From Sipunculus nudus (taxonomy: Eukaryota; Annelida; Sipuncula; Golfingiida; Sipunculidae), in NCBI GenBank assembly GCA_026874595.1, contig CM049309.1:20033576-20097575 (forward strand): a DNA stretch of 64,000 nucleotides, in the 5' to 3' direction. The position numbers were made by a program, and so were the translations under genes. This document shows, in pieces, positions 1 to 12,400 of the stretch (positions are counted from its first letter, which is position 1; every line of letters begins with the position of its first letter). The notes beneath the pieces were generated by a model. It was given only the letters and a program-made list of their open reading frames with translations, did not search any database and was not told the DNA's origin.

Positions 1-672
1 ATGCTCTATTTCTGAGTTTCAGTGTAATAATCAATACTCTTCATTATTATTATTTTACAATGGGTTGAAAATATAGTGATGACTTACCAATTTCGATATT
101 TTGCTGGTCAATATGCAAGAATTACCATTTGGTGTGGATATTTCTTGCATCATTTCACAACACAATAGGCTCAACAGCTTTAATTGGGTGTGGTGTAAGA
201 CTGCTTACCTTTGATCAAGTAATAAGCTGCTCCATAGGCCATTTATTTGACATATCCTGAGTTGTTTATTTTCAAACACCGATCATTTGTTTGATTATAA
301 CCACACTAGTATATAAACATCTGTTATGCTTCAATCTTTCTAACCTTAAATTTAAGAGATATTCATATAATCCTTTGATATGATATCTCATGAATTGTTT
401 GCACTTTCACACATCATGCATTGTCTGCTTATGAGCATATATAAGTAGCTGATGTGCCGACAACTTCAGTTCAATTCCTATAAATCTGTATAAAACTAGC
501 CTTTAAATATCACAAATGTGCACTTGTAATATCTATACTTAACATACTTATTACATATAGACTAGCAAAATCTTTAATTTGTTAAGTCAGCACTACATTG
601 TCAGCTCATTTTTAAAATAATAATGGAAAGTATTGAGTATCACACTGAAACTCTGAAATAGAGCAAGCATTC
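1..672. mobile_element. Non-autonomous DNA element with ~60-bp terminal inverted repeats
   Basis: The first ~63 bases of the window reappear as a reverse complement at about 608-672. Both ends carry a CTCTATTT core followed by GAGTTTCAGTGT and a TTATTATT run. The interior (~540 bp) is AT-rich with no credible reading frame, which fits a MITE-like element. The left end lies at or just outside the window edge, so the target duplication cannot be checked. Confidence 0.6.
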
Positions 673-889
673 ATTTGCCGGCAGTTTATCCTTTGTAGCC
701 ACTTCCATATATGTATGTGGTTAGGCCTATGTGTGCGTATGACCAATGTTCATGTTTCAACATTTTATTTAATCTTTGTAATTTTGCCTGCACATTGAGT
801 AAACCTAATGAATTGAGCTTAAACATTTATTTTCCTTTCCTTAAAAACGCTTACATTTGATGAAGGAAAATAACTGGGATCCTGTTTAA

Positions 890-1040
890 AAAGGGTAAGA
901 GAGCGTGGGAGCGCCGAATTCTAACCACTAGACCATTAGGGAGCGCTGATTTCCATCGCCTGCATGTCCCGTAATCGCTCAGGGTGCGATATTCCAGATT
1001 TCATCACCATGACTACTTCAGAGGGGGCCCCTCTCGGTCT
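890..1040 (-). mobile_element. SINE fragment with a tRNA-Glu-like head
   Basis: Read on the minus strand from about 944 to 897, the sequence matches the 5' half of eukaryotic tRNA-Glu: a CTCCCT acceptor start, an A-box-like GGTCTAGTGGTTAG and then TTCGGCGCTC. The 3' half of the tRNA, with the B box, is missing, so this is not a functional tRNA. A related head is at 22959-23021. Confidence 0.5.
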
Positions 1041-4000
1041 TATATAAATATATATAACCATATATATTCACTAATATATATATTCACTAATATATATATT
1101 CATATTTATATGTATATATAAATCTTAATTTTTTTTAGAAAAGAATAGAATAAGGTATTCCTACAGATAATATATGCATGATCTGGTTTCCATATGCAAG
1201 ACTAGCTGTAATATAGAGTAAATGGCCAATAAAGCGGGCCGATACCACAACAGCCGTTCATGTAAGATTAAGTAGAGAACATTATTAAAATAGATCCTAT
1301 ACAAGGTGCACTTTTTATAAATTTAAATTACATCATATATAAACCATGGTTACAAGATTATAGTTTCTATGTGATAACTTCAAATATGTCGTGTGGATGG
1401 ATATAGAATATTTTATAAATAAATATATAATATGAACAGATGTGTGTCAGTAATTCAGCAAGAATATTTTGATATCAGGGGTTATTTTTACACTGTATAA
1501 GCAAATTGTAAATATTTTATGAAAACATAGGCATACCATGCGGTTAACATATCATTAATATACAAGTCAGTGTTAATATTTTTTATCAACAAGAGCACTG
1601 AAGTGAGATATGATATGATATGAAATTATACATATCCCATTGTTCAGCTATTGAATTTCTGCAATTTAGGGTATGAGCAATTGAATATGCATATATTTTG
1701 AATGTAAATTCTAAAAGAAACAGACAATTTTGCTCCCCTTCAATTATCGTTAAACTTGATAAAACTGGCCCCTATTTATCTTAATGTATTCAGTATTCAG
1801 CCATTAACAACTCGTGATAGTCAACAAATATCATTAATCACACTTGAAACGTGGGTTACGGTATACATGTATATTATTCTTGGTCGCTCATACTTAAGAA
1901 ACTCATCTTCTTTATTTTGAAATTGCCCTCGTGATAACTGATCCTTCTGGAGGCGGCATATGTTAACACATTTATATTTTCCGCACAGTGGCTAACGTAT
2001 ATCGGCTTAATCGTCACTTGACCTTTCAAGCCAACCCGATGGTTTCATTACATGGTGTACGAGAAATAAGTTCTCCCAGGGTCCAGGTGAAGAAAAATTC
2101 AGGCCAAGCTAACGTATACCAAATCTTACATTGTCATATGACATACTTGCCTTTAAAAATATTAATAAAAATTTACATAAATAAAACCAATTCTTGGGGG
2201 AAAAAACGTTCTATAGGGAGATTTTTCTATTTTTTTTTTCTCACGAAAAATCAAGTGGTGTGAAACTAATTTGTTAAAAAGCTATCGGTACCCCAGTACT
2301 GTCAGTCATCAAAAGCTTAGTATTTCTAGCAGTTTTAGCCCGAAATTTGTAAGAAGGAAATAAAACATGTTTTGCTAGATTTTAGAAATTTCTTAATTTT
2401 TAATGTAACGTCACATTTTTGACCAGTCAGTCCCGTCAGGACCCAGTCTCTGTTCTTGATGCAATGCAATGCGTGCTAACCAAAAGCTGTCCCCTATTTC
2501 AGGTTACTCCAACAATCTCCTATCGATTTGAAAGTACCCCCGGGGGTTTCCTGAACCTTGCTCATGGACTGTTTAGATTAGAATCAATATATCGATATTA
2601 AAGTCTCAATATTGTTCATATTGTCTAATGTTATTTTAATTATATTGTAATGTGTGACGATATTGACTCATGTACTTCACAGAATCAGCTGAAACATGAG
2701 AATATAAGATATCTGTGAATGACAATGCAGCAAAAATGTGCACGAGTCATGCGTTCTGTAATGACATCATATTTCTTCATTTTATTCCGTGCTATCCATA
2801 CATGCAGTCAACACATTATGTCATTAAATGCCTGTTACAGAAACGATAAACTTGTCGCATTTCCGAAGTGGTTGACTTCGTGAGGTTTGACTATGAAGGG
2901 TGTGCATGACTACTTACTATACTTAGCTATACAATATAATTTGGTATTACTGATTATGCTTTCCACCTAAATCTACGTTATAAGACAGGACATTGACATG
3001 ATACGTTTAGTATATTTTGATTTATTAATTTTGAACCCAAAAAATGTATATCCAAGCACATGTCTAGCACAACTTTTATTTTAAACAATATAACAATATA
3101 TACAACGAATTCCTGCACGATAATTATACTTGATATATCATTAAACATTAAGTAAAGATCAAACAGGTCCATTATATATGGCCTGAGAAACTGATCTGTA
3201 CAAAGTTGCCGACTTTGAATCTTTTGCTTGCTCCGAAAAATAACATCGCTGAGTTAATCAAAGAGTACTGAGTCACTTCCCTCAGAAATAAGCTTCTAAA
3301 CAGTTAGCTCAATGATGAGGTATACATTTAACGGCAGGCATTATCAAAAGTTATGAAACCGTTACACAAACACTCCTGGCCGGTCTGATCTAAGCCCTGC
3401 ATGCACCTGTTACATCAAATACCCTTAGAAATTAGTGATGAAATGCTTTGATTTGCGCCCAACGCACTACGCCTGGCTAGGCGTTTACTCCGTACTTTAT
3501 GGTGACATATTTGAGGTTCAGGTCACCCTTTGGTACCAAAATAAGTGGTCGTCAAACGAACAAACATGGTGCCCGCTATTCAAAGGTTTAAATATATGCC
3601 ATAAAAAGCGAAGAAAATCAGGACCATGAAAAGTGGTCGTAATTTCGAAGTAGGCGCTTTACCGAGGTGGTCGTTAGGCTAGTTTTACTGTAGATAGGAT
3701 TTCACGGATTTCACAAAAACTGAAAATGTCTCAGAATACAAAAGGCATGAGAATTTAGTAAACTCATAACATACGGTATTGTAAATAAGAAATAAAAAAA
3801 AAAGCAATCATTTATTTTTCAACTGTATCTTTTCACAAATAAAACAATAATAAGGTGTTAAAAAATTGAAAGAAAATGTTGAAAACTAAACTGCAAAATT
3901 AAAGGATGTTGACATTGCCGAAGGTGAGGTACTAAATTTGCAGAAAGGCATTCAAAGTTAAGATATTATTTATTTCGACTACAAATATATTGATAAAAAG

Positions 4001-4048
4001 GTAATATCAAAATGTTTCCTATTCAATTAACCATATAAACAAACCAAC
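1041..4048. other. AT-rich non-coding stretch
   Basis: Short TA-rich microsatellite DNA with a repeated TATTCACTAA motif sits at 1041-1115. The rest shows no exon-like coding signal, repeat or RNA gene that I recognise. The longest frame (1988-2263) is low in complexity at its end and matches nothing known to me. Confidence 0.5.
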
Positions 4049-4519
4049 ATTCCTATCACAATTTCTATCAAGTTTTCTGCGAATGTAAACACACATGAAA
4101 GCACACATATATATGTGTATACATTAAAAGGAGACAAAGAAATGTATGAAACAGAAAGAGATAGAGAAAAAGAAGGAAAAAAGAAATAAGAAGAAAAAAG
4201 AGCGTTCCTCTCACATTTCCTATCAAATCTTCCGTTGATATGAAAAAACTTGAATACATATATCTACGTACATGCAGTAAAAGAGAAGAAAAAAAAGGAA
4301 AAACGACAAATAGAGAGAGAAAGGACGATATATAGAAAAAAAGAAAAAAAAAGAAAAAAAAGAAACAAGAGAGCGAGGGTGATGGGGAGAGAGAGAACAG
4401 ACAGACAGCCAAAGAGAGAAGGGGGAAGTGAAAAAAAAACATGAAAGAAAAAAAATAATGGAGAAAGATAAAAAGAAAAAAAACAACGTTCGTTCCTGTA
4501 AGTATTCTCATCAAGCCTT

Positions 4520-4558
<39 letters not shown>

Positions 4559-4640
4559 AAGAATGGAAAGTAAAAAGGAAGAAGGTAGGAAGAAAAGGAA
4601 AGAAGAGAGAGAGAGAGAGGGAGTTGAAGAACGGGGACAT
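4049..4640. repeat. Three-unit degenerate tandem repeat, purine-rich on the plus strand
   Basis: Three consecutive units start near 4049, 4201 and 4488. Each opens with a related CATTCCTATCAAG-type motif (TTCCTATCAAATCTTCC in unit 2, TTCTCATCAAGCCTTCC in unit 3). A short TA-rich segment follows, then a long A/G-only tract. A TA run lies at 4523-4555 and a GA run near 4605-4620. The long reading frames here are side effects of the A/G bias. Confidence 0.6.
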
Positions 4641-5179
4641 CATATTGACTCTCGGTCTGTCTTTATTGTTAGCTCCGCTGTAAATTTAACACCCCAGCTT
4701 GCAAATGTGCATGTTGTTTAGCTGTTATACCTTCCGCACTGTTGTACTGTCTGTGTCACTCTCACTGGTCGAACATTTCTCTTCGAAGTCACATGCTGAT
4801 AATATCTCCAAGCATATCGAGTATGAGGTTTCTAGGTCTAATGGTTATGAACTGAGCACCTGGCGGACGACGGACAAATGTTGATCGCGATAGTTCAGTA
4901 TGACTGAAAGTCACCTGAGCTAAAACTAAAAATATAAAGAAAATGTAGATGGCACCACCAGTAATGCACAGCAGATAAGGCTAACTATTATGATAAACTT
5001 ATGCTAAACTAACACATCTAAGTCCGAAAAGAAAGTATCACTATTTAAAACAGTTGTGATATATGTAACAATTAAGTATATGCACCCGGAGCATCTGAAT
5101 AGTTCATTAGCATCTAAGATGTGATTAATTATAATCAATGCAGCCCGGGCATGTGGCCCAGATAGTATTTATTAATAGT
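4641..5179. other. Non-coding; fragment of the AGCTCAGC repeat family at 4850-4925 (minus)
   Basis: On the minus strand the sequence entering at about 4925 reads AGCTCAGGTGACTTTCAGT and then a TTTGTCCGTCGTCCGCC stretch. That is the 5' end of the family seen complete at 61771-63420. Nothing else is recognised before the duplicated block starts at 5180. Confidence 0.45.
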
Positions 5180-7713
5180 GAGTAGGTCGGGCTTGAGGCG
5201 CATGCGCGTGTAATGTAATCAGATCATACGGGTTATAACTCTTCTCATGTCAAGTTGTATAACTTTGCTCTAACACATTGTTTTCACAATATAAAAATCA
5301 TGCAAACCCAAAGCCTGTACCATTAGACCACACTATACACTGAGAAGGATGAAAGTGTAAACGCTGTATAACACAGTACACTGTTCTATTTAAACGAAGC
5401 CTACTATATACCTTGTGAACTATGGTGACTTGGTGCAAGTTATGTTGTGCATTGAAATAGTCAAGTAATACCCTCAAGGTCGCTATAAGAAATCATAGAT
5501 ATGTTCTTAAGTGTAAATGTCATACGTTTCCATTATATATTATTCACTGTAATTAACGGTTTATTCCCTATGCATATTATGTTGTGTGCTGATAAATTCA
5601 AATAATACCTATGAAAAACAAATAATTAAAATCAAGTAAGGAATCGAAGACCTTTTTTATATGTGTGAAGGTCATGTGATATGTCATGTAGCTAAATCAC
5701 TGAAACTCGTTAGGTTTAAATAAATCTTTAAAAATATATCACTAAATTTCAACTGATAAAATTGCATATATCGTTTTGATTAGCGCAAGTTAAAAAAATG
5801 TACCTTGTATTCGATTCTATATGGATAAATAGTTTAAAGAAAATTAAGTGGATTAAAGTAATAGGGATCGCTATAAAAATGGATTCATTGTAGTTATATG
5901 ATGTCATATGAATATTTATAAAAAATCAGAAACTGTTGTACTTTCGCTGATGTATAGTTCTTCGCTTATTCTTTTTTTTCTCTCATAAAATACAGGTAAC
6001 GGTCGTTCTATAGCGATGTAGCACCACTGTTTACAGGTCGTGGTGGGGAAAAACTAATTGCGGGCGTATCCATTTTTTACTGACACGCAGAGCACGTTTA
6101 TATATACTTAACACCACGTGCATGGTCAGCAAATCACGAACACGACTGGTCAGGTGACCTAACAGAACTACTATTGTCTACTTAGGTATTCGACAGACAA
6201 ATCCTAAAAGAATGGCAAGAATTTGCTTATAACAAAAGGTCCTGGCATTGAACTGATATTGTATGTATTATATATTTGGGTATATTTTATTTAATTAAAT
6301 ATATATTTGATCTGCGATATTCATGTTTCTAAAGCCCATTTCAACTATTATCATAGATTATATTTGTAAATATTTTGTTGATCGGTGTATTCTGTAATTA
6401 TTTTGTTGATAAGTATAATTGTTTGATTTCTTAGGCTTTCATGGCTTGTCTGTGATAAAAATATATTGCTTTTCACTTTTCTTTTTAATATGATCTGTGA
6501 TATGTAACATTCGTTTATCTTTTGGTGACTTTTGTCTCTGATATTTTACACTTATTTTTACCGTTTTTATTCTGATCTGTGATATTTTAGCTTCGTTATT
6601 GTTTTGCTCATCCTGCCCTTGGATTTTTTACATTCATTATTATTTTATTGATCTGATCTGTGATATTTTACACCACTATAATTTATTGATCTGATCTGTG
6701 AAATTTTACACCACTGATTATTTTTTTTATCTGATGTATAAAATTTTACATCACTGATTCTTTTATTGATCTGATCTGCAAAATTTTACACCACTGATTA
6801 TTTTATTGATCTGATCTGTGTAATTTAACACCACTGATTATTTTATTGATTTGACCTGTGAAATTTTACACCACTGATTATTTTATTGATCTGATCTGTG
6901 ATATTTTACACCACTGATTATTTTATTGATCTGATCTGTGAAATTTTACACCACTGTTAATTTTTTTTTATCTGATCTATGAAATTTTACAGCACTGATT
7001 ATTTTAATGATCTGATATGTAAAATTTTACACCACTGATTATTTTATTGATCTGATCTGTGAAATTTTACACCACTGATTATTTTATTGATTTGATCTGT
7101 GAAATTTTACACCACTGATTATTTTATTGAATCTGATGTCATTTTTTACATTCAGTATTATTTCGTTTAATTGATCTGTGATATTTTACATTCAGGATTA
7201 TTTCGTTAAATTGATCTGTGATATTTTACATTGAGTATCATTTTGTTGAATCTGTTCTGTGATGTTTTACATTCAGTATTATTTTGTTTATTCTGATCTG
7301 TAATATTTTACAACCGGTAATGTTTTGCTGATTGTGATCTGCGATATTTTACACTCATTATTATTTTGTTGATTCTGTTTAGTGATATTTCATAATCGTT
7401 ATTATTTTGTTGATTTTGGTCTGTCATATTTTACAATCGTTTTAATTTTGTCGCTATTGATCTGAGATATTTTACAATCGTTATTTTGTCGCTATTGATC
7501 TGAGATATTTTACAATCGTTAGTTTGTTGATTCTGATCTGAGATATTTTACAATCATTATTTTGTTGATTCTGATCTGAGATATTTTACAATCATTATTT
7601 TGTTGATTCTGATCTGTGATAATTTACTTCCGTAATTATTTCGGTGATTCTGATCTGTGATAAGTCTATTTGATTTATTTTATACTATTTTGTCCGGGTG
7701 TTGTAATTCCTTG
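5180..7713 (+). repeat. Copy 1 of a ~2.5-kb direct duplication
   Basis: The block starts at GAGTAGGT and ends at ATTCCTTG. It aligns along its length with 19850-22510, about 14.7 kb downstream in the same orientation. Shared landmarks include CATGCGCGTG, AACGCTGTATAACACAG, CCTATGCATA, TCACGAACACG and the terminal minisatellite. The copies differ by many substitutions and small gaps, so the duplication is old. No coding potential is seen. It may be a dispersed repeat family or a local segmental duplication. Confidence 0.8.
6470..7650 (+). repeat. Minisatellite, 40-bp unit, in copy 1
   Basis: About 25-30 units of the form GATCTGTGAAATTTTACA-CCACTGATTATTTTATT occupy the 3' half of copy 1. Between about 6620 and 7130 the period is exactly 40 bp at most steps (AATTTTACA recurs at 6701, 6741, 6781, 6861, 6941). 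The flanking units are more variable (about 36-45 bp), as expected if the centre was homogenised recently. Confidence 0.85.
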
Positions 7714-8708
7714 TAAGAATCCTAGATTTCTGTAAGCATTTTTGTCAGCCACGTATGTCTGTTTGTCTGTTTGTGATTTTGTTTGTTTGTCAGTACTCTT
7801 CTTGCCACTATACTGTAGCAATCAATCTGAAACTTGCAGTCGTCAACGTCAAGGTCATAAAAAAAGTCGAAATTTTATTTTCATCATTACTTTGTCAATA
7901 TCGGTCCTATCTTCACAAACTTAGGCTAATTTTCTTCCTCTGCGTGATCTCCACAACATGGTCTAGTTAGTCGGGGGGCCAAAGCAAGTAATTTTGAAAA
8001 AAAAATGTTTTATTTTTCGTAGAGATAGGCAAAAACCAATGTTGGCAATCAGGACACTCTTGCACAACATTGCAAGGAGCATTTTTGTACTAGCTGTATA
8101 CATTTTTGTGCGTTTGGCCAAATTTGGCTCTCTCAGTCCCATAATGGACTAAAACAGTAAGTTATATCTTTAAATGTAGGTATTTACATGCACAAACATA
8201 ATAAGACACACAAAATTGATTTAAAAAAGGACTTCATTCATATATGTGAAAATTATGGCTTACAAGAACCAAAATACAACCACATTTCCTTGAGCAATCT
8301 CACACTGAAGACTGTTTCTGTATGCTTTTACATTAAGACCTTGTTAAAGCATTAAAACATTATATGATTATTCCTCTTTCTTTAAGTGACATGCATAAGT
8401 TGCTAAAGTGTAAGACAGATACGTAGATCATTCAAAAATAAAGTAATCTTGGGATATCTTTTAACTTGGAGACAACATATAATTCCATTGATAAGTTCTA
8501 GATAATATTTTACTGCAGCCAGTTGTATGTAAATTCAATAAAATTTCGTAAAGTAAATGTGGGTTTATTTCTCTATCATGATACAATATGTGGGGACACA
8601 TTATTTATCCCTTATAAATATGGTATGAGTTAAATATATGTGCACATCGCCTCCAGTTCAATATAAAAACTAGTTGTATAAAATGTTACAGATATTTAGA
8701 TCCTTTAA
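7714..8708. other. Non-coding stretch, no recognised feature
   Basis: The sequence is AT-rich with a TGTCTGTTTG-rich patch at 7755-7790, which resembles the 5' region of the CCTCCGCC repeat family. A CTAGTTAG lies at about 7963-7970. These could be the decayed ends of another Helentron-like copy, but the evidence is weak. Confidence 0.35.
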
Positions 8709-9085
8709 CTAGAGGGCACTTATTAGAGTGCAAACCTCTTCCAATGCAAAACAACCCACTGGATCCATAATGCGCTTTTTTTGCACCAATATTCAATGAT
8801 TTTTTTTAAATATTTCATGGCCGGCACTCCACAAAGTTTCGTGAAAATCAGTTCAGTCTGTTTTATGCATGGTCCAGATGACGAAGATACTTAGTAGAGG
8901 AACCGAAGCCGAGCGCAAACCTGGTGCGAGTTTTCAGTGATATACATCCCAGATGAACCTGCTTGAAAATAATTGGCTTCGAGGGTTAACTGATATTTAC
9001 ATTTGATTAATATCAAAAGTGTGATCTGTAGAGTGTGTACAGATAAGCAAACAGACAGACAAAGATAAAACATACATACAAAATT
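8709..9085 (-). mobile_element. Helentron-like element, CCTCCGCC family (minus copy)
   Basis: On the minus strand the right-hand end reads GGTTTGCACTCTAATAAGTG then CCCTCTAG. This is a GCACT/AGTGC hairpin a few bases before a terminal CTAG, followed by TT. Toward 9085 the minus strand has TATCTTTGTCTGTCTGTTTG, which resembles the 5' region of the family copies at 24906 and 26142. The outer 5' limit is approximate. Confidence 0.45.
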
Positions 9086-9324
9086 AAGTCAGCTGCACCA
9101 TAGGCCGGCGTTTCCAATATTCTAGCAAGCAATAATCAAACATTTTACAAGCAGGTATGCTTCAATGTCGAAAAAAAATGCTAAACAGCAGGTGATAAGT
9201 GAAATAAGTTATAAAACGAATGTAGTGTAACAAATGCGTGAAAAGTGTCTGACCGGTCGACTAAAATCATAGACTGACATAAATTTAATGACGTGTTCAG
9301 GCAAATTAATCAAGAACTGAATTG

Positions 9325-9445
9325 AACCGGAGTTTGTGGTCTAGGCGTAGAACATGGGGATTAAATCCGGGTGATCGCGAGTTCCAATAAACTTCAGCCG
9401 ATGAGCGGTGAAATTTTTCGTGGACACATCCACCAAAAATTATTT
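9325..9445 (+). mobile_element. tRNA-derived SINE, copy of the family also at 33990-34160
   Basis: GTGGTCTAGGCGTAGAACA resembles an A box, CCGGGTGATCGCGAGTTCC lies where a B box would be, and a conserved GAGCGGTGAAATTTTTC follows. The minus-strand copy at 33990-34160 has the same order: GTGGTTTAGGGATAGAGCA, then CCGGGAGGTC, then GAGCGTTGAAATTTTTC. Confidence 0.5.
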
Positions 9446-12400
9446 AAAAAAAAAATCTCACTGTGTTTATTTTTTTATCGATTGATAACCTTCATTTCTT
9501 TTCATATAGAGAAGCTCATTCTTTGATTCATAACAGTGCGTTTGCCTCCAAACGGGAATGGAAATTTGGAACCACCATCAGCACAGCCGGGTTGATAATG
9601 GTTGATCACTATATAGCACGTTAATCGCTCCAGGTTAGCGAAAATATGCTTTGCGTATCAAGATAAACCCGCAAATGAAGTACCAGTTGCAGATGTTCAC
9701 ATCAAAATTACCAGACTGTAGGTGTTTAATTACGCATGCTACTTGTTTTACTATTTCTTTCACTTTCTCAGTCCTACGATAAAATAATACTTCCATAAAT
9801 GTTGGACAAATGGTGTATTAGATAATAAGTGGAAAACTGTTGTCTCCAAAATTAACTGGAAGGCAATATTCGTTTTGTAGTTAGAAATTCTGATATTTTC
9901 CTATTTATGCCGCATAAGGAAAAGGGTTAAACCTTTTTTTCGAATTTTGATGGCATATACATTTATATGAATGTGTATATATATATATATATTTGTTTGT
10001 ATGCCTCATTATTTGTATCATAGGCACTCGTTTGAGCAAAATATAAGTATTAAAAGAACTCGCTTATACTCTCATGCTTACAAGTCCATAGACTTCTCAT
10101 ATTAGAGGGGGAAAATGGCACTATCGTGACCATTCTCTCCACGCGAGATCTCGTCTATGAAGGAGATAGATCCCTTGCCAGTCAATGTGCACAAGGCACT
10201 AAATCCAATCGAACGCAAGCTATATAAATAACCCATAATTGAAAACTACAATAATAAAGACAAATACAAAAAAAATATAAAGGATGCTTCGACAACATCG
10301 ATTCCAAATATAACCAAGAAACGGCATTTCTCCGTGAAGCATTTTTTTATATTGATAAACCTGCGGACATATTTGAGGTGTTATATCTGTGACGCGGTAT
10401 TGTATGTATAAACAGAAACTTGTGTACGAGCCACCATTAATAGTTTACGTGATACAACTGCTACCAGAATTTTTGCAGACATAAATGCACGATTATAACG
10501 CAGGGACATTTGTTGTTGTCATTTCAAAATTATGCAAAAGGATTAGCTGTATGAATTTGGGGATTAACCATTATTGCATGCTGAAATAAGACATGAGTCA
10601 AAAGGGATCGAGAGTAACATGTTGTTTACATTTACTGATCACCAAAGTGAGGCACTGACTGGGTCAAATGTCAGGTCAAACATGTTATAGACCGTATCAG
10701 ATGGTAGTTTCCTATCTTTCGTTCAAAAGACCTTTGGCCTTGTACGGAGATTGCTATCGTAGAGCTGCCAGCTAGTGTTCATGGTAACTAATACTTATAA
10801 AAGGAATTCGGTCCACCTTTGTTCACAATCTTCTCTTAAACCGCGTTGCGTACGACACTGTGTAATACCTCATTTTAAAGGTTATTGTTCCCGCAGTGCT
10901 CTCGCCGATATAAAAAAAAATCAATGTAAACATCATTTTAAGTGATTTTTGCGTGTTTTCTGACTTGAGTGGAGACTACCGCCATAAACAGCCGACATGC
11001 CTTCAGCATGTTGTCAATTCCAGTGCAGGAAAAAGGACTATTATGCATATGATAAGCCTTGCTTTCAGTGACGGATTTAAGCATGTTTGGCCAGACATTT
11101 GACAAAGGCCCTGACCCACGTGCGTTGTAAGTCAAGGTGAACCACACACTCTCGCTTTATGAAAAGAAAATATTCATCCCAGGGGGATTAATGATAAAAC
11201 CTTTTTCCAAGGTACCCATTTCCACAAAAGGGATGATGTTGGAATCGATTCGGGGTTTTCAAGGCCTCAAAATTGGTCTGTTACGATTTAAATAAAGGTT
11301 GCGGCTGGAAAGGGGTCGGATACCCTTGACTCCCTTTAGATCCGCTTCTGCTACTAATGAGGTATGCATATTCCCGTTTCTTTCTTCAGGAACAATTTCC
11401 TTGCCTTAAAACGTACATTTAAAAAAAATAACCAGTCAAAGATCATCGAAAACCTGAGTGCCCCCACGTCCCATTCCGGTTTGCATATGTAAACAGCATC
11501 ACTGACCAGGTCTTCTATTAAGTTATAAACATACCGGTGTATGAATTTCTTGGCACGAGCACAGCGCCACAATATAAATTTAAAAATTATTTGTACATAT
11601 CTTATTGAGACAGTAACCCACTGAAATTATATATATCCTTTTTATTAAAATAAAAAAGACCCAACATTCTTCCTCTCAGTTAATACATCTCGCCAACCCT
11701 GGTAAAAAAAACCGGTATCCCGGGTTTATCATCTAGTGTATCATTTAAAAAAATGACAAAATATCATACAAATATACAATACATATTAAATGTAACGATA
11801 ATGGGAATATTATAAGCGGCTCACAATTTGTCAAAATAAAACAGTGTCAGGTTCCGGCGGGAATTTAGCTCTAAGGAACACCAGCTACAGGTCAGGTCGT
11901 TCTGGTCCATGGATACACAATCCAATGAATCTGACATTTCACTCTTGCCACAAACTGTAAATAAAGGCCATACATCAGACTTTAAATACATTCTGTATCC
12001 TTGGAGCACTCCCGTTCTAATTGAATAAACTTGCAAGGGTGGATTCAGGGTTTTGGAAAGAGGAGGGTCCAACCAAGCATCTCCAGGAGCATTAAAAAGA
12101 AATCATAAAATGACTTAATATAGTTCTGAAATAAAATCTAAGGCTACACTGCAATTGCATTAATTGCAATTTTTATCAAATTGTACTTAAACGAAGGTTT
12201 GGGTAACGTTCAGCATTATTAATTCATATAATTTAATCGCTGTATGAACAAGAGAACAGGTTTTAATAAGAATATTTTCAAAAATATTCAGATCAATATA
12301 GGTATCCATTTTCAATGACAATTACAACCAGTCTTAAAAACGTTTAAGCATTTAGTAGCAATGTTTTGTGATACACTTGTGTATATTAAGTGCATGACCT

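Noticed and set aside
4068-4643. 191-residue minus-strand frame
   Set aside because: It is translated from A/G-only and TA tracts, giving Phe/Leu/Ser-rich and Tyr-Ile repeat protein with no domain.
6620-7140. Regular 40-bp direct repeats that might suggest a CRISPR array
   Set aside because: The whole 40-bp unit is repeated, with no unique spacers and no cas genes, and the genome is eukaryotic.
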